DNA from: Akkermansia muciniphila
GTDB lineage: Bacteria > Verrucomicrobiota > Verrucomicrobiia > Limisphaerales > SXQI01
Assembly (NCBI GenBank): GCA_945867235.1
Contig: CAMBHS010000006.1
Coordinates: forward strand, 1 to 42,892
DNA length: 42,892 bases
Direction: 5' to 3'
The notes beneath the pieces are model-generated. The model did no database searches and was not told where the DNA came from. It saw only the letters and a list, made by a program, of their open reading frames with translations. Position 1 is the first letter of the stretch; every line of letters starts with the position of its first letter. Made by a program: the position numbers and the translations under genes. This document shows, piece by piece, positions 1 through 8,084 of this stretch.

Positions 1-102
1 GATTCGATCCAGGCACGAGGTCATGGCTTCGCGTGATGAAACCTCACGTCGGGACAATCGAGTCGAAAGGTCAGAGAGGGTCAGTTGGTTCAATGTCGGC
101 AT
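1..102 (-). CDS. gatA: Glutamyl-tRNA(Gln)/aspartyl-tRNA(Asn) amidotransferase subunit A, N-terminal part (runs off the window)
   Basis: Only the first 34 codons lie in the window. The peptide starts MPTLNQLTLSDLSTRL and continues with an EVSSREAMTSCLDRI-like stretch, which matches the usual GatA N-terminus (L-T-x-x-E-L ... E-V-S-S-x-E ... L-D-R-I). GatA is the amidase subunit that releases ammonia from glutamine and uses it to convert misacylated Glu-tRNA(Gln) or Asp-tRNA(Asn). It lies 18 bases downstream of gatC on the same strand, the expected gatCA order. The catalytic Ser-cisSer-Lys triad is outside the window. The identification rests on a short segment plus the gatC context. Confidence 0.85.
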   Translation of the reverse strand, partial: MPTLNQLTLSDLSTRLSRREVSSREAMTSCLDRI

Positions 103-120
103 GAGTGGCGGAAATAAATA

Positions 121-408
121 TTACTCAACGATCTTAGGCACGATGAACAAACCATTGGCCGTGGCAGGGGCATTTCGAAGTGCATCCTCGGTAGAGAGAG
201 AGGGGAAGACGACGTCCGGTCGGACGACGTTGACTAAAGGGACGGCATGAGCCGTAGGTTCGACTTGAGAAACATCTACCTCGTTAAGTTTCTCAATAAA
301 ACCAAGTATATTGCTCAACTGCGCACTAAGTTGCTGAGTTTCCTCTGGGGTCAATGTGACCCGTGCAAGATGCGCCACATAATTCACATCAATATCAACT
401 GCTGCCAT
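121..408 (-). CDS. gatC: Asp-tRNA(Asn)/Glu-tRNA(Gln) amidotransferase subunit C
   Basis: A 95-residue protein starting MAAVDIDVNYVAHLARVTL, the characteristic GatC opening (V-x-x-x-A-x-L-A-R-L), followed by a helical E-x-x-x-L-x-x-Q-L-x-x-I-L-x-F-I-x-x-L segment and the P-T-x-H-x-x-P-L-x-N-V-x-R-x-D block. GatC is the small stabilising subunit that wraps around GatA in the GatCAB amidotransferase. The reading frame stays open further upstream, but I chose the ATG at 408 because family homology begins exactly there and 95 residues is the normal length. No Shine-Dalgarno sequence is visible before it. It is followed directly by gatA and is divergent from the cyclophilin gene at 546, so a divergent promoter region of about 137 bases lies between them. 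Confidence 0.95.
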   Translation of the reverse strand: MAAVDIDVNYVAHLARVTLTPEETQQLSAQLSNILGFIEKLNEVDVSQVEPTAHAVPLVNVVRPDVVFPSLSTEDALRNAPATANGLFIVPKIVE

Positions 409-545
409 GCTTTGTATTGTGAGGAGGAGCTTAATTATTGAAAGCAGGAAATGCCGATCGAGACCCGTTTGGTCAGCCCTAGTTAAAGAATAATGCCAGT
501 CCTTTATTTTCCATTTGCTCGGAAGCGGGAAGGTGAACCATAGTA

Positions 546-1166
546 ATGGAGATGAAAACTTTTGTGATGAGTGCGCTTTTAGCACTTTTATTGACCCCGG
601 TTTACGCGACCGCGGACGAACCATCGAAAACTAAAGCTTTCGGTGTCAAACCACCTGCAACCGAAGCGAAAGAGGTAGCCGTAATTAAAACGACCATGGG
701 GGATTTGGTTGTTGAGTTTTGGTCTGATGTGGCACCTAACACCGTGGAAAATTTCAAAAAACTGGCGAAATCTGGTTTTTATGATGGAACCTCGTTTCAT
801 CGAATTATCAAGGGGTTCATGATTCAGGGGGGCGATCCTTTGAGCAAGGATGAGTCAAAAAAGGATCGTTGGGGCACAGGGGATCCCGGTTTCAAAGTGA
901 AAGCAGAGTTCAATGCGAAAAAGCATGAACGGGGTGTTCTTTCCATGGCTCGATCTCAGGATGTCGATTCCGCGGGATGCCAGTTTTTTATCTGCCTTGA
1001 GCCAGCCGCATTTCTGGACGGAAAATACACCGCCTTCGGGAAGTTGATTAAGGGCGAGGATGTGCTGATGAAGTTGGGAAACACCCCGACAGGATCTCGT
1101 GATGTCCCTGTGACTCGAGCCAACATCGACAGCATCAAACTGAGTGCCCCTGATCTAGTCAAATAA
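546..1166 (+). CDS. Exported cyclophilin-type peptidyl-prolyl cis-trans isomerase
   Basis: A 206-residue protein with an N-terminal signal peptide (hydrophobic residues about 4-20, likely cleavage after ATA at 23) and one cyclophilin domain from about residue 43. It should speed proline isomerisation during folding in the periplasm. The core motif FHRIIKGFMIQGGDP carries the catalytic Arg86, Phe91 and Gln94. The position equivalent to human Trp121 is Phe156 and that of His126 is Tyr161, as is common in bacterial cyclophilins with weak cyclosporin binding. A second ATG at 552 is an equally possible start. The next gene, 30 bases downstream, is a shorter paralogue without a signal peptide, so the two look like a tandem duplication serving two compartments. 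Confidence 0.93.
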   Translation: MEMKTFVMSALLALLLTPVYATADEPSKTKAFGVKPPATEAKEVAVIKTTMGDLVVEFWSDVAPNTVENFKKLAKSGFYDGTSFHRIIKGFMIQGGDPLSKDESKKDRWGTGDPGFKVKAEFNAKKHERGVLSMARSQDVDSAGCQFFICLEPAAFLDGKYTAFGKLIKGEDVLMKLGNTPTGSRDVPVTRANIDSIKLSAPDLVK

Positions 1167-1196
1167 GCCACACAACTCAAAAAATTAGGAAATATT

Positions 1197-1706
1197 ATGG
1201 CGGAAGAAGTAGCAATTATCAAAACGAGCCAAGGTGGCATGGTGGTCAAATTTTGGACCGATGTGGCACCTAAGACTGTTGAGAATTTTAAGAAATTGGC
1301 CAAGCAAGGATTCTATGATGGAACCGCATTCCATCGAATCGTCAAAGGATTCATGGTGCAAGGAGGCGATCCGTTGACGAAGGACAAACAGCAGGAAGCA
1401 CGTTGGGGCACGGGCGATCCCGGGTATAAAATCAAAGCCGAGTTTAACGCACGTCCGCACGTGCGTGGGGTTCTTTCAATGGCACGCTCACAGGATCCTG
1501 ATTCAGCGGGCAGTCAATTCTTCATCTGCCTCGCGGATGCTCGCTTCCTAGATCGACAATACACCTGTTTTGGAGAGTTGATTGAGGGAGATGATGTGTT
1601 GGGAGTGATCGGCGACGTGTCAACGGGTTCCAGTGGTGGTGGAGAGCGCAGTCGTCCCCTTTCCAGAGTCGGTGTTGAGAGCATCACGATTGCAACTCGG
1701 GAATAA
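1197..1706 (+). CDS. Cytoplasmic cyclophilin-type peptidyl-prolyl cis-trans isomerase
   Basis: A 169-residue single-domain cyclophilin with no signal peptide, starting MAEEVAIIKTSQGGMVVKFW. The catalytic block FHRIVKGFMVQGGDP gives Arg47, Phe52 and Gln55, and SAGSQFFICL follows. It is clearly paralogous to the preceding exported protein: long identical stretches such as DVAP-TVENFKKLAK and GVLSMARSQD are visible in both. The C-terminal tail differs, with a Gly/Ser-rich loop (GSSGGG) before the last strand. It begins 30 bases after the upstream paralogue's stop and is probably cotranscribed. Its expected role is protein folding in the cytoplasm. Confidence 0.93.
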   Translation: MAEEVAIIKTSQGGMVVKFWTDVAPKTVENFKKLAKQGFYDGTAFHRIVKGFMVQGGDPLTKDKQQEARWGTGDPGYKIKAEFNARPHVRGVLSMARSQDPDSAGSQFFICLADARFLDRQYTCFGELIEGDDVLGVIGDVSTGSSGGGERSRPLSRVGVESITIATRE

Positions 1707-1727
1707 TCACCGACCCTCGGGTCAACC

Positions 1728-1922
1728 ATGAGTCCGGAAGAACTTGGAGCAGTCTTGGTTGCCTTGGGCTGCCCTCAAGAGAGATCGGTTGAGATGGCGT
1801 CGCAGTTAGACAAACGCGCACGCCAACTCTCGGGGGATGGTCGTCAAACATACGAGGCTGCATTAATCCACTTGATCGGCCTGATGAAGCAAGGATGGGC
1901 AGCGAAGGAACGAGGATTTTAA
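1728..1922 (+). CDS. Small conserved-looking protein, 64 residues, unknown function
   Basis: A 64-residue reading frame starting MSPEELGAVLVALGCPQERS. It has no signal peptide or membrane segment and looks entirely helical, with an amphipathic N-terminal half (EMASQLDKRARQLS) and a C-terminal helix rich in Leu and Ile. I do not recognise a family. It is likely real because it fills the gap between the cyclophilin and Nudix genes (21 bases after the former, 42 before the latter), keeps the same strand, has protein-like composition, and no better frame competes. No function can be assigned. Confidence 0.6.
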   Translation: MSPEELGAVLVALGCPQERSVEMASQLDKRARQLSGDGRQTYEAALIHLIGLMKQGWAAKERGF

Positions 1923-1964
1923 GTGGCTTCGAACGGGGTTATTCAACTATCCCAGAAATGACAT

Positions 1965-2546
1965 ATGAGTAAACCCTGGGAGCTGGTGAACTCGGTGCCG
2001 ATCGGGAACTTTCGGATTTTTACGATGCGAAACGATCGTAAAAAATCTCCCCGAACTGGTGTCGAGCACGATTTTTATGTGATCGAAGCGGCGAACTGGG
2101 TCAACGTGGTTGCGATTACCACGGAGGGAAAATTCGTGATGATCGAACAGTTTCGACATGGATCAAACACCAACGAACTGGAAGTGCCGGGGGGCATGAT
2201 GGACGAAGGGGAGGGGGATCCCATTGCGGCAGGAATTCGTGAACTGCGTGAGGAAACAGGCTATGTGGGTTCGAATGCTCAGATGATCGGGCAGATTTAT
2301 CCGAACCCAGCGATCATGAACAATATTTGTTACACGGTGTTGATCGAGGGTTGCGAACAGAAACACCCCGTCGAGTTGGATGCGGGTGAGGATATTGTGA
2401 CGCGATTGGTGGACGAATCTGAAATACCCGATTTGATTCGCGATGGAAAGATTGGGCACGCCTTGGTGGTGGTGGCTCTCCAGCATTATCAACTGAAGAA
2501 ATCTAAATCACCACAGGATTCGGCGTTTACGCCTGGATTAAAGTAA
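1965..2546 (+). CDS. Nudix hydrolase, ADP-ribose pyrophosphatase-like
   Basis: A 193-residue Nudix protein. The Nudix box reads GGMMDEGEGDPIAAGIRELR followed by EETGY, so the metal-binding RELxEE core is intact. The distance between the first conserved Glu and RE is one residue longer than the textbook G-x5-E-x7-RE pattern. Residues before the box (FVMIEQFRHGSN, LEVPGG) match the substrate-side strands of ADP-ribose/nucleotide-sugar pyrophosphatases, which hydrolyse ADP-ribose to AMP and ribose 5-phosphate. The exact substrate cannot be read from sequence. It has no signal peptide and should be cytoplasmic. It ends 12 bases before the convergent gene that finishes at 2559. Confidence 0.88.
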   Translation: MSKPWELVNSVPIGNFRIFTMRNDRKKSPRTGVEHDFYVIEAANWVNVVAITTEGKFVMIEQFRHGSNTNELEVPGGMMDEGEGDPIAAGIRELREETGYVGSNAQMIGQIYPNPAIMNNICYTVLIEGCEQKHPVELDAGEDIVTRLVDESEIPDLIRDGKIGHALVVVALQHYQLKKSKSPQDSAFTPGLK

Positions 2547-2558
2547 CGATCGCGATCC

Positions 2559-4460
2559 TTATTTTTTCACTTGAGGTGGGATCGGACGAAAACTTTTATA
2601 TGAGAGTCCCTCCGGTGTGGTTGACAATGAATTCACTTCAATGTGGAAATACTTGCTGACTTGATCAAAGGGTGGCAGGAGAGAAAAATTGAACAGGTTT
2701 TGCCAGCCTTTGCCTGGTCCACTTTCCAGAATCGGGACGGGAAAACCGAACATCACTTCTTCGAAAGTTGAAGGATCTTTTCTGAGGCTTTCAAAATCTC
2801 GACGGGTTTTTTCCACGATGTTTTCGTAACCAAATATTCCCGTGTTGAATCCTCCAATGCTTCGAGCGGCCTGAGCCATCCCCGGAGAATCGCGCAGGCT
2901 TTTTACGGGAGTCTCGTTATTGCGAAGCGCCTCCTCAACTGAAGCGGCATCACCCGAGAAAACGACATAGCCGTTAATCGCTGCGGCGTGGAGGTTTTGG
3001 AAATCGAGTTTCGCCCCAGCTTCATCCAATGGGGTTTGGAGGTTCATGGTGTATATTTTTCGACCTAAATAAGTGCGCTCAACAACCGGGGCGTTGCAAT
3101 AAGGCTCCGGAAGGATGCTTAAAGAAGCTCGAATGGCACCAAGTAAAAGGGTGGAATTTGTGGAGCCAATGAGCACTGTTTGCGATGCTACTTGGGGGCT
3201 TATAGGGTTGAGAAATTGAGGAACATTTTGGTAGATGATCAAATCGTCACCCAGTCTTTCAATGAGGTTTTTTTTGAAATCAAAATTCAGATCCGTGTCT
3301 TTGCCTGCGGTAATAATGGCGAGTTGAATCATTGCCACCAAACCTGGATCGATGTTACCTATGAGATTTTCAACGCCGTTCCACACTTTTTGACCTTCCC
3401 AACGGAATCGATGGAATGTGACCGCATTCTGAGGAATGATAGAGATGGGGGATGCGTCCTTGGACTGAGGCAGAAAAAGGCCCATCAAACCATCGCGAAC
3501 ATTTTGTGGAACTGCTGCGAATACCTCCCATAGTTTGCCTTCGGGCGTAGTTTCCCATTTGAAGGACAGAGCTTGAAGCCCCGCAAGACCGGAAGACGCC
3601 ATGAGCTTGTCTGCTTTGAGTCCCGGAAGAGTTTCGTTTTTATCGTTAGCGAAATATTTCATCGCCATGGTGTAAAGAGGTTGACTCAGGAGAAGGACGT
3701 AAGCCTGGGCAGTGCGGAGTGATTTTGCTTGAGCGATCTTGAAGGCGGAGTTGTGAGCGAGAGTTTTTGGCTCCAGACGGTTGAGCCGTGTGATTACCAT
3801 TTCTAAACACTGACTGCTGTTGCCGATGAGCAGTAGAGATTGGGCTTGCCCAATCGCGCATTGGAAAGTGTCGGGACTTTTTGAAGTTTCCTCACTCGTG
3901 ATTCCTGCTTCGCCAAGGACGAGTTTTTGAACCAATTCGAAAATTTTGTTTTGAGGGAACGTCAGGTGACTAAATTCACACCCTCGTATCATCTCCGTTT
4001 TAACTTGTTGACCGTTGACCGCCCATTTTTTCCGCAATCCATCAAGAACGGCTTTGAGGTGATCGCTTTTATCCTTGGAATCGATGATAAGAATCCAGTC
4101 GAACGCCCGTAGAGCGGGAGCAGAAGAAGGAAGAATTGCCAGGGTGACCTGCCCACGGAGGATGTCCTGATAATCGGCCCATTGAATGCCGAGTTCCTTT
4201 TCCAAAGGTAGTTGCATGGTTGCCGCCAATCGAGCCTCGAAATGGTTTCGAAACGGTTTCATCGCCGCATCTGCCCAGAACTGGCTGAACGCGGAGTTGG
4301 TGGAGGCCAACCATGTCTGATCCCAATCTCGGATCGAAGCAACGGCGAGGGTGTCCTCAGGAAGGAGTTCTTCGGTTGTAGGTAGTGCCGCTATAGCGCG
4401 AATCAACCCACCGACAAGCAACATCCAAGTAACCAGCAATTTGAATCGGTTCATGACCAT
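2559..4460 (-). CDS. Large exported protein of unknown function
   Basis: About 633 residues from the ATG at 4460 (a second ATG at 4454 is equally good). The N-terminus MVMNRFKLLVTWMLLVGGLI is a signal peptide, with likely cleavage near AIA-LPTTEE. After it comes LPEDTLAVASIRDWDQTW, a pattern seen at the start of DUF3352-like exported proteins of Planctomycetota and Verrucomicrobiota; I regard that link as tentative. The rest is a long alpha/beta protein without catalytic motifs I recognise, membrane helices or repeats. The frame remains open to 4820, but that would overlap the divergent serine hydrolase gene and would put non-signal sequence before the signal peptide. It is convergent with the Nudix gene. 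Confidence 0.75.
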   Translation of the reverse strand: MVMNRFKLLVTWMLLVGGLIRAIAALPTTEELLPEDTLAVASIRDWDQTWLASTNSAFSQFWADAAMKPFRNHFEARLAATMQLPLEKELGIQWADYQDILRGQVTLAILPSSAPALRAFDWILIIDSKDKSDHLKAVLDGLRKKWAVNGQQVKTEMIRGCEFSHLTFPQNKIFELVQKLVLGEAGITSEETSKSPDTFQCAIGQAQSLLLIGNSSQCLEMVITRLNRLEPKTLAHNSAFKIAQAKSLRTAQAYVLLLSQPLYTMAMKYFANDKNETLPGLKADKLMASSGLAGLQALSFKWETTPEGKLWEVFAAVPQNVRDGLMGLFLPQSKDASPISIIPQNAVTFHRFRWEGQKVWNGVENLIGNIDPGLVAMIQLAIITAGKDTDLNFDFKKNLIERLGDDLIIYQNVPQFLNPISPQVASQTVLIGSTNSTLLLGAIRASLSILPEPYCNAPVVERTYLGRKIYTMNLQTPLDEAGAKLDFQNLHAAAINGYVVFSGDAASVEEALRNNETPVKSLRDSPGMAQAARSIGGFNTGIFGYENIVEKTRRDFESLRKDPSTFEEVMFGFPVPILESGPGKGWQNLFNFSLLPPFDQVSKYFHIEVNSLSTTPEGLSYKSFRPIPPQVKK

Positions 4461-4581
4461 CACGCACTCGGCGATAATCAACTTCTTCACCGCAACCTCA
4501 CAAGAGTCACGAACCTGAGCGCGACGCCATGGTAACTCGAATTCGATAATAATCAACCCATCGTGCTGAGATTGTGATAGA

Positions 4582-5751
4582 TTGAGTTTTGAAGTGTGCA
4601 AAAAAACATTTTTTAAGGGACAGTTTTTTGAGACGTGTTTTGCTTTGATGGTCGTCATGTCGATGTTTGAAGGACACGCAGAAAACCTCCTCCCAAGAAG
4701 GACGCATGATGCGAGCCAAGAGGTCGAATCCATTCGTTCTAAATACGCACTTCCCGCCATGGCTGGCGCGGTGGTCGAAGGAGACCAAATCGTCCTGGCA
4801 GGGGCGTCTGGATTCCGCAAACTGGGTCATGAGGCAAAAGTAACCCTTGCAGATCAATTCCACATCGGATCTGTCACCAAATCCATGACCGCCACCTTGG
4901 CCGGGACGCTTGTGGAATCTGGAAAGATTCAATGGAAAACGACGATCAAGGATGTGTTTGGAAAAGATGGTAAAGGCGTTCATGCGGATTACCTCAACGT
5001 GACATTGGAACAACTGCTATCCCATCGCGGAGGTGCCCCATTGGCGGCTCCGGTCAATCTTTGGAAAACAGCATGGCTCAAACAGGGCTCCCACCAGGAC
5101 CAACGATTCCAGTTTGTAAAAGGTTTGCTGGAGATGGGTCCGATCAACCCTCCTGATTCCCAATACATTTATTCAAACCAAGGATACTCGATCGCGGGTG
5201 TCATGCTTGAAAAGGTCGCTGAAAAACCATGGGAAAAACTCATGCAGGAAAATATTTTTTCTCCGTTGGGTATTTCATCTGCAGGCTTCGGTGTGCCGGG
5301 TATTCTAGGCGAGGTCACAGAACCTTGGGGACATGTGGAGAAAGATGGAAAATTGGTTCCTATTCAAAATGATAATCCACCCGCGATAGGTCCTGCTGGA
5401 ACGGTGCACGCCTCCATTCCGGACATCGCACGTTATGCCTCCATGCATTTGCAAGGACATCGCGGAACAAATACAGCGATGCTGAAACTGGCGACTTGGA
5501 AGAAGCTGCATCAAGCGGTGAACGGTCAGGATTACGCGCTGGGGTGGATGGTCAGGGAAGGCACTTGGACACGCGGAAAATCACTTTGGCACAACGGATC
5601 CAACACGATGTTTTACATTGTGGTGTGGGTGGTGCCTCACGAAAACATCGCGGTGGTTGTGGCTGCCAATGCGGCCAATGGTCCAGCAAAAGCAGGTTGC
5701 GAAGATGCCGCTGCACTACTGGTCGAACGGGTCAGAAGAAGTAAAAATTAA
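4582..5751 (+). CDS. Beta-lactamase-fold serine hydrolase (class C / esterase-like)
   Basis: A protein of up to 389 residues of the beta-lactamase/transpeptidase-like family. All three active-site motifs are visible: SxxK as SVTK (Ser97-Lys100), YxN as YSN (Tyr197-Asn199) and an HxG third motif as HNG (His337-Gly339). That last form is typical of class C-related esterases and peptidases rather than true antibiotic-hydrolysing enzymes. The reported start is TTG at 4582; GTG at 4594 and ATG at 4648 are alternatives, and the N-terminus resembles a signal peptide (hydrophobic FALMVVMSMF around residues 20-29). The likely role is hydrolysis of a peptide or ester in the envelope; the substrate is unknown. 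Divergent from the exported protein ending at 2559. Confidence 0.88.
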   Translation: MSFEVCKKTFFKGQFFETCFALMVVMSMFEGHAENLLPRRTHDASQEVESIRSKYALPAMAGAVVEGDQIVLAGASGFRKLGHEAKVTLADQFHIGSVTKSMTATLAGTLVESGKIQWKTTIKDVFGKDGKGVHADYLNVTLEQLLSHRGGAPLAAPVNLWKTAWLKQGSHQDQRFQFVKGLLEMGPINPPDSQYIYSNQGYSIAGVMLEKVAEKPWEKLMQENIFSPLGISSAGFGVPGILGEVTEPWGHVEKDGKLVPIQNDNPPAIGPAGTVHASIPDIARYASMHLQGHRGTNTAMLKLATWKKLHQAVNGQDYALGWMVREGTWTRGKSLWHNGSNTMFYIVVWVVPHENIAVVVAANAANGPAKAGCEDAAALLVERVRRSKN

Positions 5752-5796
5752 CGCGGATGATCAAGGGAATGGCCGGGCAGGGGATGAGCTATCCGG

Positions 5797-6375
5797 TTAA
5801 AATAATTTCACCCAATCATTCCATGCCCGTTGCAATTGTTCCAACGGCAACCCAATCACGTTGGAATAAGATCCCTCGATACTGTGCACGATCATTTCCC
5901 CAAATTCCTGAATTGCATAGCCGCCTGCTTTATCGAGAGGATTGATTTTGGATAAATAATCTTCGATCTGTTGGCAGTTAAGTGGTCGAAATTTGACGAG
6001 AGTCGTTTCAGCAAAAATGTTTTTGCGATGACCCCGACCATACATCAAACAGACCCCCGTAATGACCAAATGAGTTTGCCCCTGTAATTCCGTCAGCATT
6101 GTAATGGCTTCTGCGTGGGAATGAGGTTTGCCGTAAAGTGTTGTGCCTAGGTAAACGAGTGTGTCAGCCGCAAGAATTGTATTGTCAGGGTATTCGAGTG
6201 CGACCGCCTTGGCTTTACGGTGTGCGTTGATCAAACAAAGTTCACGAGCCGTCAGATTCGGATCATGTAACTCCACCGCATTGCTAGAGACCACCTCGGG
6301 ATAAAATCCAATTTGAGCCAACAACTCGCGGCGACGAGGCGAGGTTGAAGCCAATATGAGTTTCGGTTCGGCCAT
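5797..6375 (-). CDS. maf: Maf-family nucleoside triphosphate pyrophosphatase
   Basis: 192 residues from ATG at 6375, starting MAEPKLILASTSPRRRELLA, the diagnostic Maf N-terminus (S-x-S-P-R-R-x-E-L-L). Further family signatures are ILAADTLVYLG (catalytic Asp of the D-T block) and GKPHSHAEAITML, with GGYAIQEFGEMIV near the C-terminus. Maf proteins hydrolyse dTTP, UTP or modified nucleotides to monophosphates and are thought to clean nucleotide pools. A TTG at 6384 would add three residues and overlap the upstream stop, so I prefer the ATG. The gene sits 5 bases after the DUF1802 gene on the same strand, and the two are probably cotranscribed. Confidence 0.95.
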   Translation of the reverse strand: MAEPKLILASTSPRRRELLAQIGFYPEVVSSNAVELHDPNLTARELCLINAHRKAKAVALEYPDNTILAADTLVYLGTTLYGKPHSHAEAITMLTELQGQTHLVITGVCLMYGRGHRKNIFAETTLVKFRPLNCQQIEDYLSKINPLDKAGGYAIQEFGEMIVHSIEGSYSNVIGLPLEQLQRAWNDWVKLF

Positions 6376-6380
6376 AGCAG

Positions 6381-6980
6381 TCAAAATGTGGTTTGACTGA
6401 TCTTACAACGACGAACCGAAGCACACCCTAGGGCTTGATCGAACGATTGGAGCTTTTGTTCAAGCTCGTTTTCAGTCAGCACTGGCTTGGCTTCCGAGGT
6501 TGCAATATCGCACTGTAATTCGATCCATGATCGGCATCCGACATATGAAGGTGAAGCTGAAATATCAACCGCTGTCGGAAGCTGGGCAACCTGAAGAAAA
6601 AATGCGTGAACCATGGGACGATCGCCCCAAGAAAATTTCTGGGCGACGGTTTCCTCATTCCAAATGTGCAGGGGGCTCAGTCGTTTTACGGCAGGAAAAT
6701 CCTGAACCTCCGCCGAAGCAATCACGCGTGCACAATATTGGACGCGGATGGAATCAGATTGAGAATTCGTCAGGTTAGAGGATCCAAACCACAGTCTGGA
6801 TTCTGGGGTGATTGCCTCATATTGCTGGTGAAAAAGCGTTGGAAACAGGAGAAAAGATTGATGCTCCAGATTGAATCCAGATTGATTCTCATGGATTCCA
6901 CCTTTGCGGAGGATCACCACTTGAGCCCCGAGACCCAATGCGTTTACGACGACTCCCCACTCCTTGAAGGCAATCTTCAT
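6381..6980 (-). CDS. DUF1802 family protein
   Basis: 199 residues, starting MKIAFKEWGVVVNALGLGAQ. The pattern KEW-x-V-V-x-A-L-G-x-G-x-Q-x-x-I-L-R-K-G-G-I and the later LLFPTLFHQQ are what I recognise as the DUF1802 signature; the function of that family is not known. A good Shine-Dalgarno (aaggag, 6 bases before ATG) supports the start. There is no signal peptide or membrane segment. The C-terminus is Cys-containing and charged. The gene is upstream of and nearly contiguous with maf, so it may share its expression. A strong terminator at 6991-7027 separates it from the upstream isomerase-like gene, so its promoter should lie in that short gap. Confidence 0.85.
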   Translation of the reverse strand: MKIAFKEWGVVVNALGLGAQVVILRKGGIHENQSGFNLEHQSFLLFPTLFHQQYEAITPESRLWFGSSNLTNSQSDSIRVQYCARVIASAEVQDFPAVKRLSPLHIWNEETVAQKFSWGDRPMVHAFFLQVAQLPTAVDISASPSYVGCRSWIELQCDIATSEAKPVLTENELEQKLQSFDQALGCASVRRCKISQTTF

Positions 6981-6990
6981 TCGAACTCCT

Positions 6991-7027
6991 TATTGAAAAT
7001 AAAAGATGGCCTCAGGGTGTGAGGCCA
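6991..7027 (-). terminator. Rho-independent terminator after the exported isomerase-like gene
   Basis: Perfect 8-bp inverted repeat TGGCCTCA (7007-7014) / TGAGGCCA (7020-7027) with a 5-base loop. On the minus strand it is followed by a T-rich tract (TCTTTTATTTTC). It lies about 60 bases after the stop of the minus-strand gene 7090-7965 and just before the start of the DUF1802 gene. Confidence 0.85.
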
Positions 7028-7089
7028 CTTAGTTCTGATCAACAGATTGAAATTAAGCGGTGCGCCTTATGAAGCGGCAACCCAATCAA

Positions 7090-7965
7090 TCACCAAGTGA
7101 TGCCATCCAGATATTTGAGGCTGATGGGAATATGTGCAGCAGCGTCTGGAGCTTCGTCCTCGATAAAATAGTATTTCACGCCTGATTTTTGGGCTTGGCT
7201 AAGGATGGCGGGCCAGTTCATTTGCCCCGTGCCAACAGCCACGTCATTGCTGACATCAGCCTGACCTGTTTGCACGCCCGTTTTGAGGCTTTTTTTCATG
7301 TCTTTCACATGCATTAACGCCCACCTGTTGCCATATTTTTTCAAGAGTTCCACTGGGTCTTTTCCGGGATAAACAATCCAAAAAACATCCATTTGAAAAT
7401 TGACGAATTTCGGATTTGTTTCCGTCATCATCAAATCGAAGAGATCGCTTTTCTCATGCTTCGTAAATTCGAATCCGTGAGTATGATAAAAGAATTTTAA
7501 GCCATGCTTGGCCAATGCTTCGCCTGCTGTGTTAAAGGTTTTGATGGCGTCACGACATTCTACTTCGTCAAATTCATCTTTGTGTGGAATCCAAGCGCAC
7601 CCGACATATTGCAACCCGAGAGCCTTCGCTTCCTTGGCAATTCCTTCGACATCCTTCTGATAACGCTCGTAGCCAAAATGACCACTGATGGGTATCAATC
7701 CTCGGGAATCCAGCATCTCCTTGAACTTTTCAGGTGAAAGATTGTAGGTGCCAGCGAGTTCCACTTCCTTGACGCCGTAATCGCGAACTTTATCCAACGT
7801 GGCAGGAACGTTGCGGGTAAAATCGGCGCGAAGGGTATAAAGTTGCAGACCGATCGGACCTTTGAATGAGGCTCCCGTGCCAATCGATGCGGCGTGGTTG
7901 GGGGTCAGGCTCAGAGCCATCGCGCAGAGCGCGAGGAGAGTCGATTTGATTGAGATGGTGATCAC
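7090..7965 (-). CDS. Exported sugar phosphate isomerase/epimerase-like TIM-barrel protein
   Basis: 291 residues with a signal peptide (hydrophobic residues about 8-20, cleavage probably after NHA at 25) followed by an AP endonuclease family 2 / xylose isomerase-like TIM barrel. Visible barrel landmarks are GLQLYTLRADF (strand 1), VKEVELAG, ISGHFGYER, YHTHGFEF, FQMDVFWIVYPG, MHVKDMKK and YFIEDE, which supply the usual His/Glu/Asp metal-binding positions. Such exported members are frequent in Verrucomicrobiota and Planctomycetota, and the substrate is normally unknown (a sugar or polyol is the likely class). The start is GTG at 7965. A strong terminator follows at 6991-7027. Confidence 0.88.
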   Translation of the reverse strand: MITISIKSTLLALCAMALSLTPNHAASIGTGASFKGPIGLQLYTLRADFTRNVPATLDKVRDYGVKEVELAGTYNLSPEKFKEMLDSRGLIPISGHFGYERYQKDVEGIAKEAKALGLQYVGCAWIPHKDEFDEVECRDAIKTFNTAGEALAKHGLKFFYHTHGFEFTKHEKSDLFDLMMTETNPKFVNFQMDVFWIVYPGKDPVELLKKYGNRWALMHVKDMKKSLKTGVQTGQADVSNDVAVGTGQMNWPAILSQAQKSGVKYYFIEDEAPDAAAHIPISLKYLDGITW

Positions 7966-8084
7966 CCCACCATGTATGGACGGAAACCTTCGTTATGTCG
8001 ATGTGGAAAGCATGATCGCCCCTGTTGGCTCAAGTCTCACGGCGACTAAAGTGCTTGTCTAGAATATTGAAATCAAGCGTTACA

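Noticed and set aside
4461-4820. N-terminal extension of the exported protein gene to 4820
   Set aside because: It would overlap the divergent serine hydrolase, and the extra residues precede a good signal peptide, which must be at the N-terminus.
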